64,000 nt of DNA from Nymphaea colorata (GCF_008831285.2 NC_045151.1:1357544-1421543); one strand, 5' to 3'; counted from the first letter of the stretch, positions 12,986-27,597 are shown. Numbers and translations: made by a program. The notes: generated from the letters alone by a model not told the origin.

Positions 12986-15541
12986 CACTATCAAGAAAGG
13001 GACAAAATTAATGCTGTTCATCCTTTGGCTATCATTTTAGATTTAGGTGTTCAAAGTTAGGAAAATGTCTTTTCTATTTAGCATGAAACAAAGGTGCACC
13101 AAAGGGATTCCAAGGCATTTTTGCTACTTCTAAAAAAGTACTGGGCATTTTTCTCTGACTTCATGTCTTTTTACCCTTGTTGGGGCACATCTGACAGACC
13201 ATGGACATCCTGATAAGATCTGAAATTGAGCCAAAATGACATGAGGAATGTCCATGGCATTAAACACACAATTTACTATCTACCATTTTCCAATTGGTCT
13301 CAGAAATAGGTGCTTGGATCATCGCTTTGGTTGAACTTTCATGTCTCTCTTTCACCATCTAGCTAGGAGAGAATCTTTCATTTAATCGATACGGGCATTT
13401 GGTCATTTCTAGTTCATAACACATGGCATCTTGTTATGGGTCATAACATATAACTTGCTTGGAGTCAAGAAAAAAAAAAAAGAAAGAAAAGTTTCCTTTT
13501 TGGAAACTGACCAAAATAGTCAATTTGCTTTTTTTTTGGCTTACTGTTGCTGAATTGACAAAAAAGGGGCCCTTTTATCTCATGATAAGTTGAACATCCG
13601 TCTTTCCATGAGCGTTTTGAAAGTTAAAAGATGATTTCGCACATAAGGAAAGGATGATTTTGTCCATGAGTTTGCTTTTGGAAATATCTCCCGGTTCTTT
13701 GTGTGATTTGGGCTTCAAAAAATGACATAAAGGTCACCAGAATGAAGCATTATTGGTGATTGGCTCCATTAAGCATTATTGAATTTGATTGCATTGCTGG
13801 CCTCTGCTGGTGTTCTACCTGATTGTCTCAATGTGAAACCTTTACAGTGGGACCCTAATGGTGCTATTCTCCTGTAGTGGCAAAAGTAGTATCCTAAGGT
13901 TTTTCCTAAGGTGATTTTTTTTTTTTTGTCTTCGTATCCATCTATATGATCAATGCTGTTACAATTGATACTAAAAAGGGCATAAATAAATGCCAGGAAA
14001 TATATATTTCTATGGATCAACAATTGGACAATTCGTCGCCAACTATACGTCTTACGTTAATAATTTTTTAATATGTCTTGTGAATACAGATTCATAACCT
14101 CGGGAAAATTTAAACAATATAAATAGTTTATGCATGGGAATCCAATTTGATTTTTTTGAGTAAAAGTGACTTTAATTGAATATAGAAAGGAAAAACATGT
14201 GTAGTTGGTTAGTAATCAGCCATGAGGAAAGAAAATAGTTGTTATTGATAACAAATAGTAGATGTAAGGAATTACTCTAATGTAGTTTCTTCAAAAGTAC
14301 AAAAAATAAATGAAGCTTTCATATGCAAGCCATATATGCCAATGGCATTTTCTCATTACCATCTCCGCATTCGTAGTTATCACAGTCATTACCTTGTTCG
14401 TAGTTTTAACAAATACTGTCTAACTTCTCATAGAGTTTTTCTTAAAGGAATTTCATCCTTATCCGTTTAAATGAAACCTATTTGGTCAATGGAAGAAGCA
14501 ATGGTTCTCATCAACTGAAGAAGGTTGACAGGACAAATATGAGATTCTTGGCAGTCGTGTTATCTTTGAATTCCTTGTCGGAGAAGTTTTCTAGTGACAA
14601 ATGATAAGCCCATAGCAACCTGTGGCTGTTTTAGATCATCCACAGCCCAAAGGGATCTGGGATAAGGAAAGTTTGTTGTAAAGGTGGCTGGAACCATGCC
14701 GATGTTTCATTGACGGTGAAGAGATGATTTCTCTGCATGATTTTAGACAGATCAATGGGGACCAAAGTTATTTACAGTTTTGTACCTTTGATTGCCATTT
14801 CCTTTTGCTCTACAAAATTCTTTATATTCTCTTCAACATTTTTGATAAAGCAAGGGGATTTTGGATTGCATAATGTGCTTCTTCAAAGTGAAAAATCAAA
14901 TTCTAGAGGAAGAATAGGAATGAAGTCCTTAGCCCGTTGTGCATTTACAGCCTATTCCCCTGTCACCATAGGAAAGTGTAAAATTAACCGCTGTCAGCCA
15001 AAGTTCAATGTTGCATTACTACGCTTATATTTTAGTTTTGGATCAGAGAGGTAGAGCCACCGCCTGGTAGAGAACTGAATCTCCCACCTAACCCATTGTC
15101 CTCATAGGGCCCGTATGTCAAAACAGCCATAACTGCTCCATGGATCTGCTGCAAAATTCAATGCAGATTCATGTAACATTTTTTAAGGTGTTCCAAGAAT
15201 CTACTTCAATCTTTGCCCTACTTTTAGTGCTTTGGGGTATTATTCCAATTGCACTTCAACTTGTGCATCGGAAACCCCTTTTTGTAGCACTAAAGGTTGA
15301 CACCTCTAACACTTTAAATGAAGAGTAGCCCCCACCCCAAGCCATTACACCAACCCCCTCGACAGCTCCCTTATGTTTAGTTTGAAATTCAAAATTTAAT
15401 GAGCATTACATATAAAAAAGTTCATAACCGAAACTTGGGTTCCAATACTGGTCATTAGACCTAATTGTCTTAAGCATCTTAGAGGGCCAAAAATATATAG
15501 AAGGAAACTTGTGATCTTCAACATCTGAAATAGATGGATGA
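12986..15541. other. Intergenic region between TPST-1 and TPST-2
   Basis: AT-rich and without a supportable gene. It holds a piece of repeat C (about 13195-13370). The stretch 14450-15060 has longer open frames in several directions, but none recognisable or clearly spliced. It should contain the promoter of TPST-1 (right of 12662) and the 3' end of TPST-2. Confidence 0.5.
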
Positions 15542-18500
15542 TTAATTATCCTTGAGCTTTGAAGGTCCCCGCTGTGCATTTAGGAGGAGAGCAAGAATGC
15601 ATAAAAGCACTGTGGCAGCAAGAACGACCCTTTTAGACAACCAATTCCTTCTGCTATTAACATTTTGGCTCACCTGCACCAATCAATAAGATGATAGATG
15701 CACTTTTGTTAATTTTGTTCAGACAATACAATAAAATATAATTCTTGTAAAAAAATTCTAACCTCTCAATGAAAATAGCTGAATAGTGCATGAATGTTTT
15801 ATTTCTTCTAAGATAAAACCTAATGCCCTAAGTACACTTAAAAGAAAAGGCATTTTACATTGTGTGTGTGTGTGTGGGTGTAGACAATCTCTGAGATATG
15901 AAAGGTTCATAGTAGTATTTTGGAAGGTTGTTATGCCACAAAAATTGTGGTGTCAATCTCGAAGGTTGTATAATATATGTGACATAGCTTTAGTACATTG
16001 GGGTGTGTGGCTGTTGCAGGCAATTGCACGCACCAGCCTATAAAATTGGTTTTGTTTACATATTGATACTTCATTCACATTTATTATTTTTTACGTATGA
16101 GTGCTCCTTAAGATTTGGAGTTTATAATAAGAGTGCCCCTTATCTAGAAATCTCTAAGGGAATGAAGGATTGGTGGGAGCTTTGGCCTTCTATCGGCACC
16201 CCGATCATCCGAAAATGCAAATGAATGAACAATTCTATAAACATTCTAAAATGGGACAAGCCTAATATGTTTCTTTACTTTACTGGTTGCAAGACCGAAG
16301 GAATACAAACCAATTTGCTATGTCTTTGCTTGAAACTTTCTTGTTGTTGTTTGAAGACAACCTCAGCATGCTTGTGAAGTTGTACGTCAAGATTGTTAAA
16401 CAATAATATCTGTTGAATGACACTATTATGGATATGTTTGCGTGCCTGCAAAATCAAACAACAAATACAAAAAGTTGAATATATGCTATGAACTTTTAGT
16501 CTCTATGAAAACCTCAATTACCTAATCACTAGAAAAATAGGTGCAATTAGTGCCACTGAAAAAGCATCACAAATGGAATTTACTGGCGGTAATTCTTCCT
16601 CAATGGGACTGATAATGAAAGTAACATGGGCAATTCATTTTGTTATGAAATATACACCTGTCAGAAATGAACCTCATTTATAATGATGGGATCATTGCCA
16701 TTGAATCGGACTTAGTGAGGACAATACAAAATCAGTAATTAGTATAGATGGCGACCATCTTACTGACTTTGAAACCATCAATGATTTCCAGACACTAACG
16801 CTTCGTTAGCAACACTGATGGACATTTGATAGTCAAGCATCAATATAGATTTTCTATCTGTCATGCCTGGTCAGCCATATAAGCCTCTAGCTGAAATTGT
16901 TAGCCACTTAGGACCATAGGTGACATCCCGTCCCCTAGCCATCTAAGCTTTATTGTCATAAACAAATTTCCTGGTTCAATAATCAAGAAAGTTTAGCTGA
17001 TTGATAACATAGTTCTTGGAATTTTCATTTGCTTGACATCAAGTTGCTGGATTCCCCAACCCTTTCAAACTCGAGATCAATGGTAAAAGTATATTTATGT
17101 ACTTAAAAATAACTCCTATTGTTTAGTTAAGTTGGCTAATCACATTGAAGGCCTTGACAAAGTATGACTACAATAACCCACACGATAAATGTAACAAATG
17201 AATCTAACTAAACAAGAATGCAATTAGAGAGGTGAATGAAGAGAGAAAACAAATACACATGATTTGACTGAAACGGCTCCAGTTCACACAAAAAATGACC
17301 ACCACTTCCTTCTTCACAATTTAGTCATTTTTTCTTTGATACTATGCCAAATGGATTTTTTTTCTAATTCTAAAAATTCAAGCTTGAACTCAAGTTTGAA
17401 TCTGAATCCAATTAGAATAGATTCAATTAGGCTAGATTCAATAGCACTAGATCTTAACTAAGTCCAATCTATGCATTACATCGCTCTATGCAAGATGATG
17501 CATTTTCAAAAAGGGTGCCATAGATAAACTAGAAGGTATTTTCATAATAAGCCCTTACCTCTTCAAGTACTATTCCCTAGTTAACACCTTGAGACATGGT
17601 TAATGGATTGCCTTAGAATGTTTTGAGATTTAGGGGTTGTTTGACAACAGTAACACATTGTTACTGTTTAAAAAAACTGCCTCAAAGAGTAGGGCAGATT
17701 TATAAAACTCCTTTTTAAATTTTCCAAGGTTGGTTAGGTGCATTTGGGGAAATACCATAATGTTACGGTTTCCAAATGGCCCCTAAGGGGTCTCATCACC
17801 TATGAGATTGCAGTAGTAAGTTTATATTGATCCTTCCATGAGAGTTTACAAGTTGATTTTGCCTTTAGCTATAAAAGATTCCCATGCATGGTTACCTCAT
17901 TTGAGAATTTGATAGGATAAACTTCTTTCAAAAAATGTGTATACTCGAAAGTCCGAAGTTCTCGTAGTCTGGGGGCACATGCATCATAAGCCTCCATCAA
18001 TTTTTCAACAGTCATCTGCTACATGTAAAACACATTTGGCTTAGTACATAATAAAAATTTGTATATCTGAAAAATTGCCTTCCTAACTTTTTTTGTTTTC
18101 TTATTGTGTATTTTATGTAGCTTTAGGGGAGCATCTGTTTGCCTTCAATCTGAGATTCAAGGTGATTTGAGATCACTAAGGATCATAAATCTGAGGTGTT
18201 GACTAAGTATTGGGGATCACAAATCCTTATTTTTCTGTAGACTTGAAATCCAATGTTTATTTACCTTGTGGGTTTCACATAGACAATATTTCAGATCAAC
18301 CTCAGATTTGAGATCCAAAGCTATCAAACACACCCTAATTGAAATTCTAGCTTAAAACACATATGAAACACATATACTTACAATTCTTTTTGACATTTTT
18401 GGATTCCCTAGGAGAAACTCTTGTCGATACTCTGGGGTAAATTCATTCTAGCCCACAATAAGGCAGAAACTTTGTTAGCCTATAAATAACACGCTTTAAG

Positions 18501-21500
18501 TAACATAAAAAAAATAAAGCTTACTATCTAATTGCAGACATATATGTTTTACCTGCTGCAGAATTAACTTTTCAATCTCAACATCAGTAAATGAAGAATC
18601 TTTTTCTGTAATAAAAAAACACAAGCACAAATTTCAGCTATTGTATCTTACTCAAACGTATACCTAGTTTTCCAAAGGGTTGCCCAAGTACCAGGGCCTA
18701 AGAAAGCTTTCTTTTTTTTTTCTAGATAACCACTGCAATGAATTCACCTTGTTGGTTTTAAGATTCCCATTTGTCAAGCTTTATATTAAAAAAATGAATC
18801 AAACATAAGTTGTCAAAAGTACTTGGTGTTCAAATTCATCAAAAAATTACATTGTGTATAATTTTAATTCAACTATACAAACGCATTAATCATTATTATC
18901 CATTTAATGAGAACCAGCGTTTCTTGGACATTGAAAATGAATGAGGGCAGTCTCTATGTCAAAATGAATTAAACAGAAGCTGTTCAAAATGTACTTGGTG
19001 TTACAATTCATAAGAAAATCACATGGGTGTATAATCTTAATTGAACTATCAGATAGATTAATGTTATTTTCCATTCATGAGGATTTAAATTATTCATTAT
19101 TTTTCATTTAATAAGGATTGGTGTTCCTTGGACATTGAAAATGCATGAGGGCAGTCTCTTTGTCAAAATAGTTTGTGCAATGCCCTTTCCAATGCAGATC
19201 TTTATGTACATGGAGAGAGAGAGGGAGAGAGAGAGAGGTCAAATGCATGAAAACTATTGGTTGAGGATTATGCTATGGAGCTAGTGAGGTGATGGGTTAT
19301 AATAATGGCTGACAAGTTGGGGGTGATTTCTCCAAATTTTATCAATGCTCTTTTTTTGTTTGATGGATGTATTAGAAAAAGACAATTTATTACCACAGCT
19401 TCTACATATAACATGTAACACCAAAAAAAAATATTTTCTTCTTTCAAACAAATATATCACTAGTAGCCATTGTACCTATGTCATTGTCTGCTGTGTTGTT
19501 ATCTTGAGGTGCTGTTGACAATGCTTGTAGCTCAGCTTCAATACTGTGTGCAAACATTTCCATTGACTCTCTATGTTTCTCGGTGAGGCCAACGAAGAAC
19601 ATTTTGTCCAACCTTCTCTGAAATTTTTAGTTACAATAAGAAAAACCTTGTGACTACAAGAATTATGAGGATGGACATCATATGAGAATTGTTTATAAAA
19701 TGGCAAACTAAATGAAGACTTGATCTGGGGACTTCTATCTAACATCTTTCACATCAAGTTTTTATCACTTGTTCACCACCTATATAGGGGCATTCACTGA
19801 TCGTATTCAAATCGGATATGCTCTTAATCTTTTCTGCTTTTTCAGGTATTCACATATATTTGGATTTGAATACATGCGAGAAAAAATCATATTTGAATCT
19901 GAATCTGAAATCCGATATCACAATCCGAATCTGAATTTTGAACCATATCCAACTGATTTTTTAAATGTAAGAACATTTTAAACGTAAAACCGATCCAAAT
20001 CCAAATTCAATCAAATGTTTATGTATATCTCAATCTGAATGCGATCGGACATCATTTCTTAAATCCAATTCGATTAGATTTTCTGATCGGATAACAAATT
20101 TGTTTCCATACCAAATTTTTCTGGAACAGGTTGGTCAGATGTTTGAATCAAATTGCATATATTCACATCCATGTACCCATGAATGTTCATCCACCTGACT
20201 AAATGGCTAGACTAATTAAAGACCTTTTTCAGTTGATCAAAAGCCAACAAATTAATGAATACCAAGGTGCACATCTTTTGGGAAAACGAGGCCCAGCTGG
20301 GGTCTAATTAAGTAACCCCAGTTTGCCTAATGATGTCAATGGTATGAATGTGAACCAGTCTTTATATTATTTCAAATATGGAGGTAACTACTTGGATTAT
20401 GTAACAAAAACATATCTCGTTAGCAACCAGTCTTAATTTTAATGCATGACTTTTCTTACTGAATCTGATGGATTTCATATTAATTTCAGAAAACACTATT
20501 AATTCAATTTATATAATACATGACCTATTACATTAATTTGAATTTAAATCGAACTTGGAAACAAATCAATTAGCAACATTATCCTCCATTCAGCAAGAAA
20601 AAGTAACATCTCGCTGTACTCAACCCAAATTTGAGCTATTGACATCCCTAAATTTTCAGTGAGAAGTGTGATTTTTCCTTGTAAAATGTTGTAACTTATG
20701 TGTAATGACCTGATAAACAATGAACCATTTGATTTGTGATTTTGTCTCATAAGTGCTTACCTTTGCAACATCAAGTACATAACTGCCGAGGGACGGGTGC
20801 ATTCTTATGCAGCGGCGAATTGCATGCGACTCTTGTAAACATGATTTCTCTGTCAATCCTGCTACCTAAAGCATAAAGAAACGAGTAGAGAAGCTCAAAT
20901 GAATTTTCAGTAGTTATATCATGAAAAAACGTACTTGGTTTTGGAGTTATGTCCAAAAAGTTAATCTTTGGTTGAGAAACTTAGCAAGCTCGTTTATCAC
21001 AGTGGACCTATAATCCCTTCACATATTGCTTTAACACTCTGTTACGTTTGGATCGAGACATATTTCGAGAAATTCAAGAAAAGGCCTTCTCCGAGATTAT
21101 GTCTAGAAGTTCAGGCCTGGATTGAAGTTCTCCTGTTCTTAGTCAGTGACCAAAGATATCATATAAAGCTAAAATCTTTCTTTTACATAGACAAAATCAA
21201 AGCAGGTGAACAACAACTAAGGTTTGGGTGAATAGGAGGGGTATTTCATCCTACTATTTAGAAGAGCGGTGGAGCTCACACCCAACACCATGTTCATGTA
21301 GGGTACATGAGCTGCTTTTGGTGCTTCAGGGTGACTCCCTTATAGTGCTTCAACTTGTGCATCAGTGATCTCCCTTATTCATCACGGAGAATTGGTACCC
21401 AGAGAGTTCAAAACAAAAACTGGCGGTCTATCAGCCCCTTCTCCATCCATATACAAGTGAACTAACAACTAAGTTCATAGAATGGAATGAATTCATTAAT

Positions 21501-22661
21501 ATGCATAAAATATGAGGAATGAATGGTTATACCTGCAAAGTTATAGCATTATGAACCAGCTCGTGCACAAGAGGATCATTGACAAAATCATGTAATGGCA
21601 TGGCAATTTGGGTTATGTTGTATGGGTCTATCTCTTTGCTCATCATGCTTTGATTTCTCCTAGGATCCCTCTGCACAAAAATTATAGTCATGCCAAATAG
21701 AGGATTATATGCAAAATGTGTACTCAAATAGTGCCTTCCATGTAGAGATATACAATGAGTCAAGCCGAGCTTGACTCATTTGTAGAGAACTACATATAAA
21801 ATATGTACTCAAATATTGTCTTTCATTTAAGGATGTACAATGAGCCGAGCCAATTCGGCTTTGACGAGCTACGGCTTGACTTAAAACTCAAGTTATAAAC
21901 AAGTCAAGTTCGAGTTACATGAGTTTGACTTGGCTCGTGTCTTCCCTATTAGTTAGCCTTCAGGGACATGTCAGTAAGTTCTGATGAAATTTAGCACCCT
22001 TTTTGTGGTTTTCATTTAAAGAAAAAATATATATGAATCATGTGACACGAGCTTAAACGAATGGAGCTCGATCTCAGACTCGGTTTATCGAGTTGAGTGC
22101 AAGCTCGTCTCATAGCTCGAATTGAGCTTGAGTTCTTTTCACTCATTGTCCATCTTTACTTCCATGAAAAAAAAATGATCAATAATTGATATCAATTAAA
22201 GTTTGAAGGTCATGATATTGTGGCATCTACTAATGACACTTAGAAAAGCATGCAATGTTCACAACTGTAAGAACTGACTGTGGCTGTTTATGCTAGAAAG
22301 AACTACATTCATATAGGGTGACTTACAAATTCCTTTCAATTGTAAATCCACAACTAAGCAAGTAGTTTAATGTTTTGCCGATATCATTAGCCCTGAAGGT
22401 AAGGAGGCCAAGCAAACTCTCAACTAAATTTTATTGGAAAAATAACTTATGGGCCCCCAAAATCTTTTCAGCTAAATGGTGCCCCTCAACTAAATTTTAT
22501 AGTTTCTCACTAAAAGTTTGCAAATTAAAAGTCTAGTTACGAAAAATAGTAAATAAAATGGTGATGAAAAAAAAATGCTTCCTTTGTCAATTTTTTGCAA
22601 TTAAGAAAAATAACCAATAGCATTCAATTTTAACTAACACTTGAAATTTTCTAGGGTAGGC

Positions 22662-22693
<32 letters not shown>

Positions 22694-24305
22694 TATTTAA
22701 AAAAAAATATGTATGAATCAAGTGACACTAGTTTAAACAAGTCGAGGTCGAGCTCACTCATAAAGCTCGACTTGAATTGAAGCCAAGCAATATGTGACTC
22801 AAGCACAAGCTCGAGCTGACCGCAAGCTCAGCCTCGCTTGTTGTGCATTCCTAATCATGAGGAAGCAAATTAAGTGTAAGATTGATGAATATTGCCAAAT
22901 ATTTTGTCACAATCAAGCTTACTCTTGCAAAAAGCTCCACTGCCAACATTGGCATCAAATGCTTAAAGGGCCAAATATCCACCAGACACGCAGTATGAGG
23001 CCGCTCAGAGCGTTGCCTTTCTGCCTCTTCCGTGGCCGAAGTCATGCTAGGATAAAGCAGATATCTAGCTGCCTTTACAGTGGACAACTCATATATGCTA
23101 ATCACTCGATCCAGCGGGTGTCGCACCATCGTCACCACCGAAGTCCTTTTCTTTGGCAATTTGGAGACAGTACTATAGCCACCATGTATATTTTGCACTC
23201 TGCACTTTGGTTTTCTGTATTAGAAACAAGACCCACATACAATATTAGTATAGCATTTATGTTTTCATGTACAATATATCCCAAGTGTAACAGATGTTTG
23301 ACTGAACCATTCTGAAAAAAATCGGATATGTGAAAAATTTGGCTAAGAAATAGGAATGGATTCAGATATACATAAATATTTGATTGGACTTAGTCTTAAT
23401 TAAATATTTTAGATATTAAAAATCAGCTAGATTCAGTTCAAAAATCGGATTTGGATTCGGACGTGAATGTAAGAATTTGGTTCAGATTGTGAAATTGGAT
23501 TTCGGATTCGGATATGATTTTTTTTTTTTTGTTCATATTCAAAACTGAATATTTGAATATCTGAAAAAGCGGATATGGTGAAGGGTACATCCAATGAATT
23601 TGATCCGTTGACATCCCTAACAATTCCTATCCAATGCAGTAATTCTGGAAATAAATTGAACAGACATTAACTTCTAAAATCACAGATGGAATAGTGAAGG
23701 ATTCAGAATCTTTTCCCTTTAAACTCTCGTTGAAATGAAATGATTCAGTAAGTTCAAGTCCCAAATCTCGTCTATGATTAAAACTAGTCGATGACCAGTA
23801 GTGGAGTATACTAACCTTGAATCCCACTCTTGCATGTCACATGTGACGGGGCAAACATTGTCAGGATACAGTTGCATGAGAAGGCTGGCACAAGCGAAAA
23901 GATGATGGACGTCGCGCAGAAATTCACAATCAGTTAGTGAGATGAGGGCCTTCAAGAGTTCAATCAACACTTATGATACACATTTATACATAGCATGAAT
24001 TTATGTATATAAAAAAATATATTGAGATTCATATAACAATGGACAACTTTGACGGTTAAATCAAAATTTGTAAGAGATTTAAAATAAATTGTCTCAGTTT
24101 TATGGTTTAGAAGACTATGATCTATACCTATGCAGCAACATGGGTGCACCTCAACAACTGCTGCACCGGTGTTGATGCTGGTGATGGTGCTTGTGCTTCA
24201 CCAATGCAACATGTTGGGTGCAGTCAACTGAACTAGACCAAAACCGACCATTTTAAATATGCACCCGACTAAACTCCCCATAATACTAATAGTTTACAAT
24301 GACTA

Positions 24306-24340
<35 letters not shown>

Positions 24341-25686
24341 AACATACAGCATCCGCACTTAATTTTTTTTTTTTTGTTAAAAATGTTGTACCATCACCTG
24401 CACCCTTCAACCATTTGACAAAGATCTACGCATTAGAATTTTAATTTCTGGCTCTTCTATGTAGTCACATTTTCCATACAAAGCTTAAAATTAGTAGATA
24501 GAGCGTGCATGTGTGTGTGAGTATGTATGAATATATACATATATATTTATATTTATAGTTGTATATGTGTGTGAAATGTTGTATATTTTCGGTCACAATT
24601 TGCGGGAGTGGGGTAGAAGTACTTGCCATTTTAGAAATACAAATCCCCAGTTCTGGGTACATGGATGAAGAAAAGTATGTCTTGTAAGCTCTTTAATTGC
24701 TTTGTCTCATTCTCATTATCAAAGGCGTAGGATGAATCTGCCCAACTCTTCACAATATTCTCGCAGCTCTCAAAGCCATTCTCCATGGGGGAAGAAGCAA
24801 ATGCCACTAATGTGATTGCTGCACAAAGTAGAATAAGTTCTAGTCTCCATGAATAATCGATTCAGCAACCATGTAATCTAGAAGAAGCCAGAAAAATAAC
24901 AAACCATCCAGCCATTAAATTAATAAAAAGTATAATGAAATGGATATGAAAAAATTAGAAACTAGTAGAAATAAAAATGCATCTTGAGTGGCCGGTTGAA
25001 ACGCGATATGCAGCATGTCATTGGGCAGTTTGAGACGTGTTATGTACTGGCACTTCTCTAGTTCGACTGGTGGGGAGCTATGGTCATGTATCATAAAATG
25101 GGGTGGTCATACATGCATGTTGAAGTACGTAGAGATCTTATTGTTTGGTACCAAAGCAACTCCGAACCCTAGGTGTAAGAGGAAAGAAGGAGGCTTCGGC
25201 AATCGTTCAGGTAGTGAGATTAATCCTCCTACTCACCGGGAGTAAAAGCGCAATTACTAAAATGGTAGCACCTGTGCAAGGGGGAGCCAGAAAATTCTGG
25301 CTAAGGGGCACCAAATATAAAATTTTAAATTTTAAGAGGCACTAATATGTAAGTAAAAAAATTCTCAAAAATGTAAATACAAAATTAAGTTTTTTTTTTT
25401 TTTGGGTTCAGTGTGGGCAACTGCCCACACCTCCCTCCGCCCCTGCAGCCGTGGATGAGTCTACATTAGACATAAAAATTTAAGGGCTCTCTACTATTAA
25501 TTGTTTCTCCAGCATGGAGTTTCTCAAGGTTGAACTCTGACTTGCTTAGTTCTTTAGCAGATAGGCCAAAAAAATGTTTTCGCCTAATTAAAAACTTTTG
25601 GGCAACATAAAATTGCATGCTTTGTGATGTAAAGTTTGAGAGTCGTAATATTGCACAAAAATACTGCATATTATTACTCATAATGA

Positions 25687-25719
<33 letters not shown>

Positions 25720-27334
25720 AATCGTGAAGATTAAATTGTAGATATAAGATCACGTTATTCTTTAAACCAAACCCCTTATCTTTTTTAAAGGTTATTTTGG
25801 ATTTTTGAGAAAATAACTTGACTTCTATATTTAAACTTAATCATCTTCTTAAAATCGACAGTACAAATTATTCCTATCTCAAGTTTCACCTAATTCCAGA
25901 CGCGCAAGGCATTATTGAGGATGGCTAAAGGCGCATTTTCGAACCTGAAGTGAAGTTACCTTCCTCAATTGGCATGAGCAAGAGTTATGGGGCAGAAGGT
26001 TTATGTATGTTTGGTACAAAGAGGGTAAATAAAACAATGTCACAAAGGTGTCGCTGAAGCATTTTGTTGTTTATTATGTCCTTCACCGTCATCGGCGGAA
26101 GGGCATAACACGTAAGTCGGCTTGGTGCACGAATTTTTTGTTAAAAAAAAAAAAAAAGGAGTTTGACTGTTATACATAATAGCTTTATTTGTTTGTATTT
26201 TTTATTTATTTTAAATAATTTTTTATTGAATGTTACTTTGGTCCATTCAAAATTTTACATGAAATAAATGTTTTCTTTGGATAAAAGACGGACAGAAATA
26301 CTATAACACCTTAGTGAGAGAGAAAAGGTGGGAAAGGGGTATGGAACAAGGTATAAATGGAGTGATTGTAGGGATATCGATATAAATCGGATATTCCAAA
26401 TCGAATTATTTGACCACATAGTGCCAAAAAAATTGGGTTTGAAAGAAAAAATAATATCTGTCAAGATAAATTCAATCATATTCGAATTTAAGAAATAACA
26501 TTTGATCAGGTTGTCTAAGCACCAAACGTCGCATGACAAAAATGGTGGGTGTGGACAGCAACAGTCGACTCAGGTTGACCGAGTTAGGTGCCACACGTTA
26601 AATCAACACCTGCAATCATGTTGTATCATTGGAGGTGCAGGGTTTGTTTGTTTTGGTGTATATATATATATATATATATATATATCCAAGACCACTTGGG
26701 TTAGGTTTAAACAATCAATTTTAAGAGGTCTGGTTTTTAACCCGGACCCCGGACGTACTAGTCTTTGATCTATCAATTACTGCATATATATAAATATATA
26801 GAAATTGGTGGAAAAAAGATGCTTAGGTCAGGATAAAAACTAGACCTCTTAAATTTTTGCTAAAAAAAATATTCAAAAAAATATAAACATCCTAATATAT
26901 TTATAAAAACTATTTTGATATAAAACATGCTTTCATTCAAATTGTTTTTATAAACAATGCACATTTTTTAATTTATCAAAATAGTAATGCTATGTAAGCC
27001 ATTCATTTCTTCTTGTTATAAAAAAAGGGTATTAAAATCTAACAAATGATGAACTTCATATATGTTTTGCATCAACATATTCAAAAGATCATACCTGCAA
27101 GGTTTGACAGCAAAAAAAGCATGTTAAACGTATATATATATGTGTGTGTGTGTGTGATAATATTGAAATTTGCCAGCTATTTCTAGTTGTCAAGTGGATT
27201 TTTCTTTAGTTTTTCATCACCAAAATCCATCAAAAGAGATGTATTGGTCACAGTTTTGTTTGACCACAGTTTTTCAAGATATTAGAAATGATTTTTGGTA
27301 TTTTTAGCGACAGAAAAAAATCCATTTGGCAAGA

Positions 27335-27385
<51 letters not shown>

Positions 27386-27597
27386 GTGAAATCCTCCAAT
27401 CATTAGATCTTTGGCCAATTATAACCCCCAATGAAATGCATTATTCACAATGTTTCAGAAGCCAGTGAGGTTGAGAACAACACTAGTGGGCAATGCCTAG
27501 TAGATGATCATCATTACACAAAATCGTCTTTCAAGTTACGGCACGCACCTGCTGCCAGCAGAACCACCACAGAATCCTTGGCCGCCCAACCAGCCAT
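15542..27597 (-). CDS. TPST: Tyrosylprotein sulfotransferase-like gene, copy 2 (TPST-2), complete
   Basis: Twelve exons: 27540-27597 (signal peptide), 24641-24818 (or 24623-24818), 23816-23884, 22923-23214, 21533-21670, 20761-20865, 19476-19617, 18553-18605, 18382-18447, 17896-18015, 16284-16445 and 15542-15673. Using the donor at 24641 all phases fit and give about 504 residues; Arabidopsis TPST has 500. Landmarks are FFIHVPRTGD, TSVVTMVRHPLDRVIS, FFVGLTEKHRES, VIQQILLFNNLDVQLHKHAE and a final exon with a membrane helix (VVLAATVLLCILALLLNA) and a short basic tail. That is type I topology with a lumenal catalytic domain, as in plant TPST. The PRTGG loop reads PRTGD, and about six residues that follow it in Arabidopsis have no counterpart. 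With the alternative donor at 24623 the frame meets a stop. It may therefore be a weak enzyme or a pseudogene. Protein identity to TPST-1 is high (42 of 46 residues in exon 5). Confidence 0.87.
18121..18347. mobile_element. MITE-like element in TPST-2 intron 9
   Basis: Counterpart of 1671-1893, ending TATCAAACACACCCTAATT. It lies at the same place between exons 9 and 10, so insertion predates the TPST duplication. Confidence 0.5.
19770..20180. repeat. Dispersed repeat family A, TPST-2 intron 6
   Basis: Counterpart of 3140-3565 with the same orientation and ending. Confidence 0.65.
21750..22155. repeat. Dispersed repeat family B, TPST-2 intron 4
   Basis: Counterpart of 5220-5530. Confidence 0.6.
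23290..23625. repeat. Dispersed repeat family A, TPST-2 intron 3
   Basis: Counterpart of 6960-7340, ending GACATCCCTAAC. Confidence 0.65.
25262..25449. repeat. Short element with GGGAGCCAG...CTCCGCCCCTG ends
   Basis: It begins GCAAGGGGGAGCCAGAAAATT and ends CTCCCTCCGCCCCTGCAG, with AT-rich GGGGCACCAAATAT sequence between. Such GGAGCCAG/CTCCGCC borders are common in plant small repeats. Related degraded pieces are at 15990-16165, 28741-28830, 38655-38850 and 39885-40075, the last two repeated after the gap. Confidence 0.5.
27540..27597 (-). CDS. TPST: Exon 1 of TPST-2: detached signal-peptide exon
   Basis: The ATG at 27597 opens MAGWAAKDSVVVLLAAGAC. The exon ends in phase 1 at a GTAACT donor. 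Exon 2 (from 24818) continues ITLVAFASSPMENGFESC, so the hydrophobic leader spans the junction and cleavage near the ASS is plausible. A first intron of about 2.7 kb separates the two. Its counterpart is 12605-12662. Confidence 0.75.

Noticed and set aside
14737-15054. 105-codon plus-strand frame between the TPST genes
   Set aside because: No recognisable domain, splice context or coding bias; the antisense strand looks like decayed repeat sequence.
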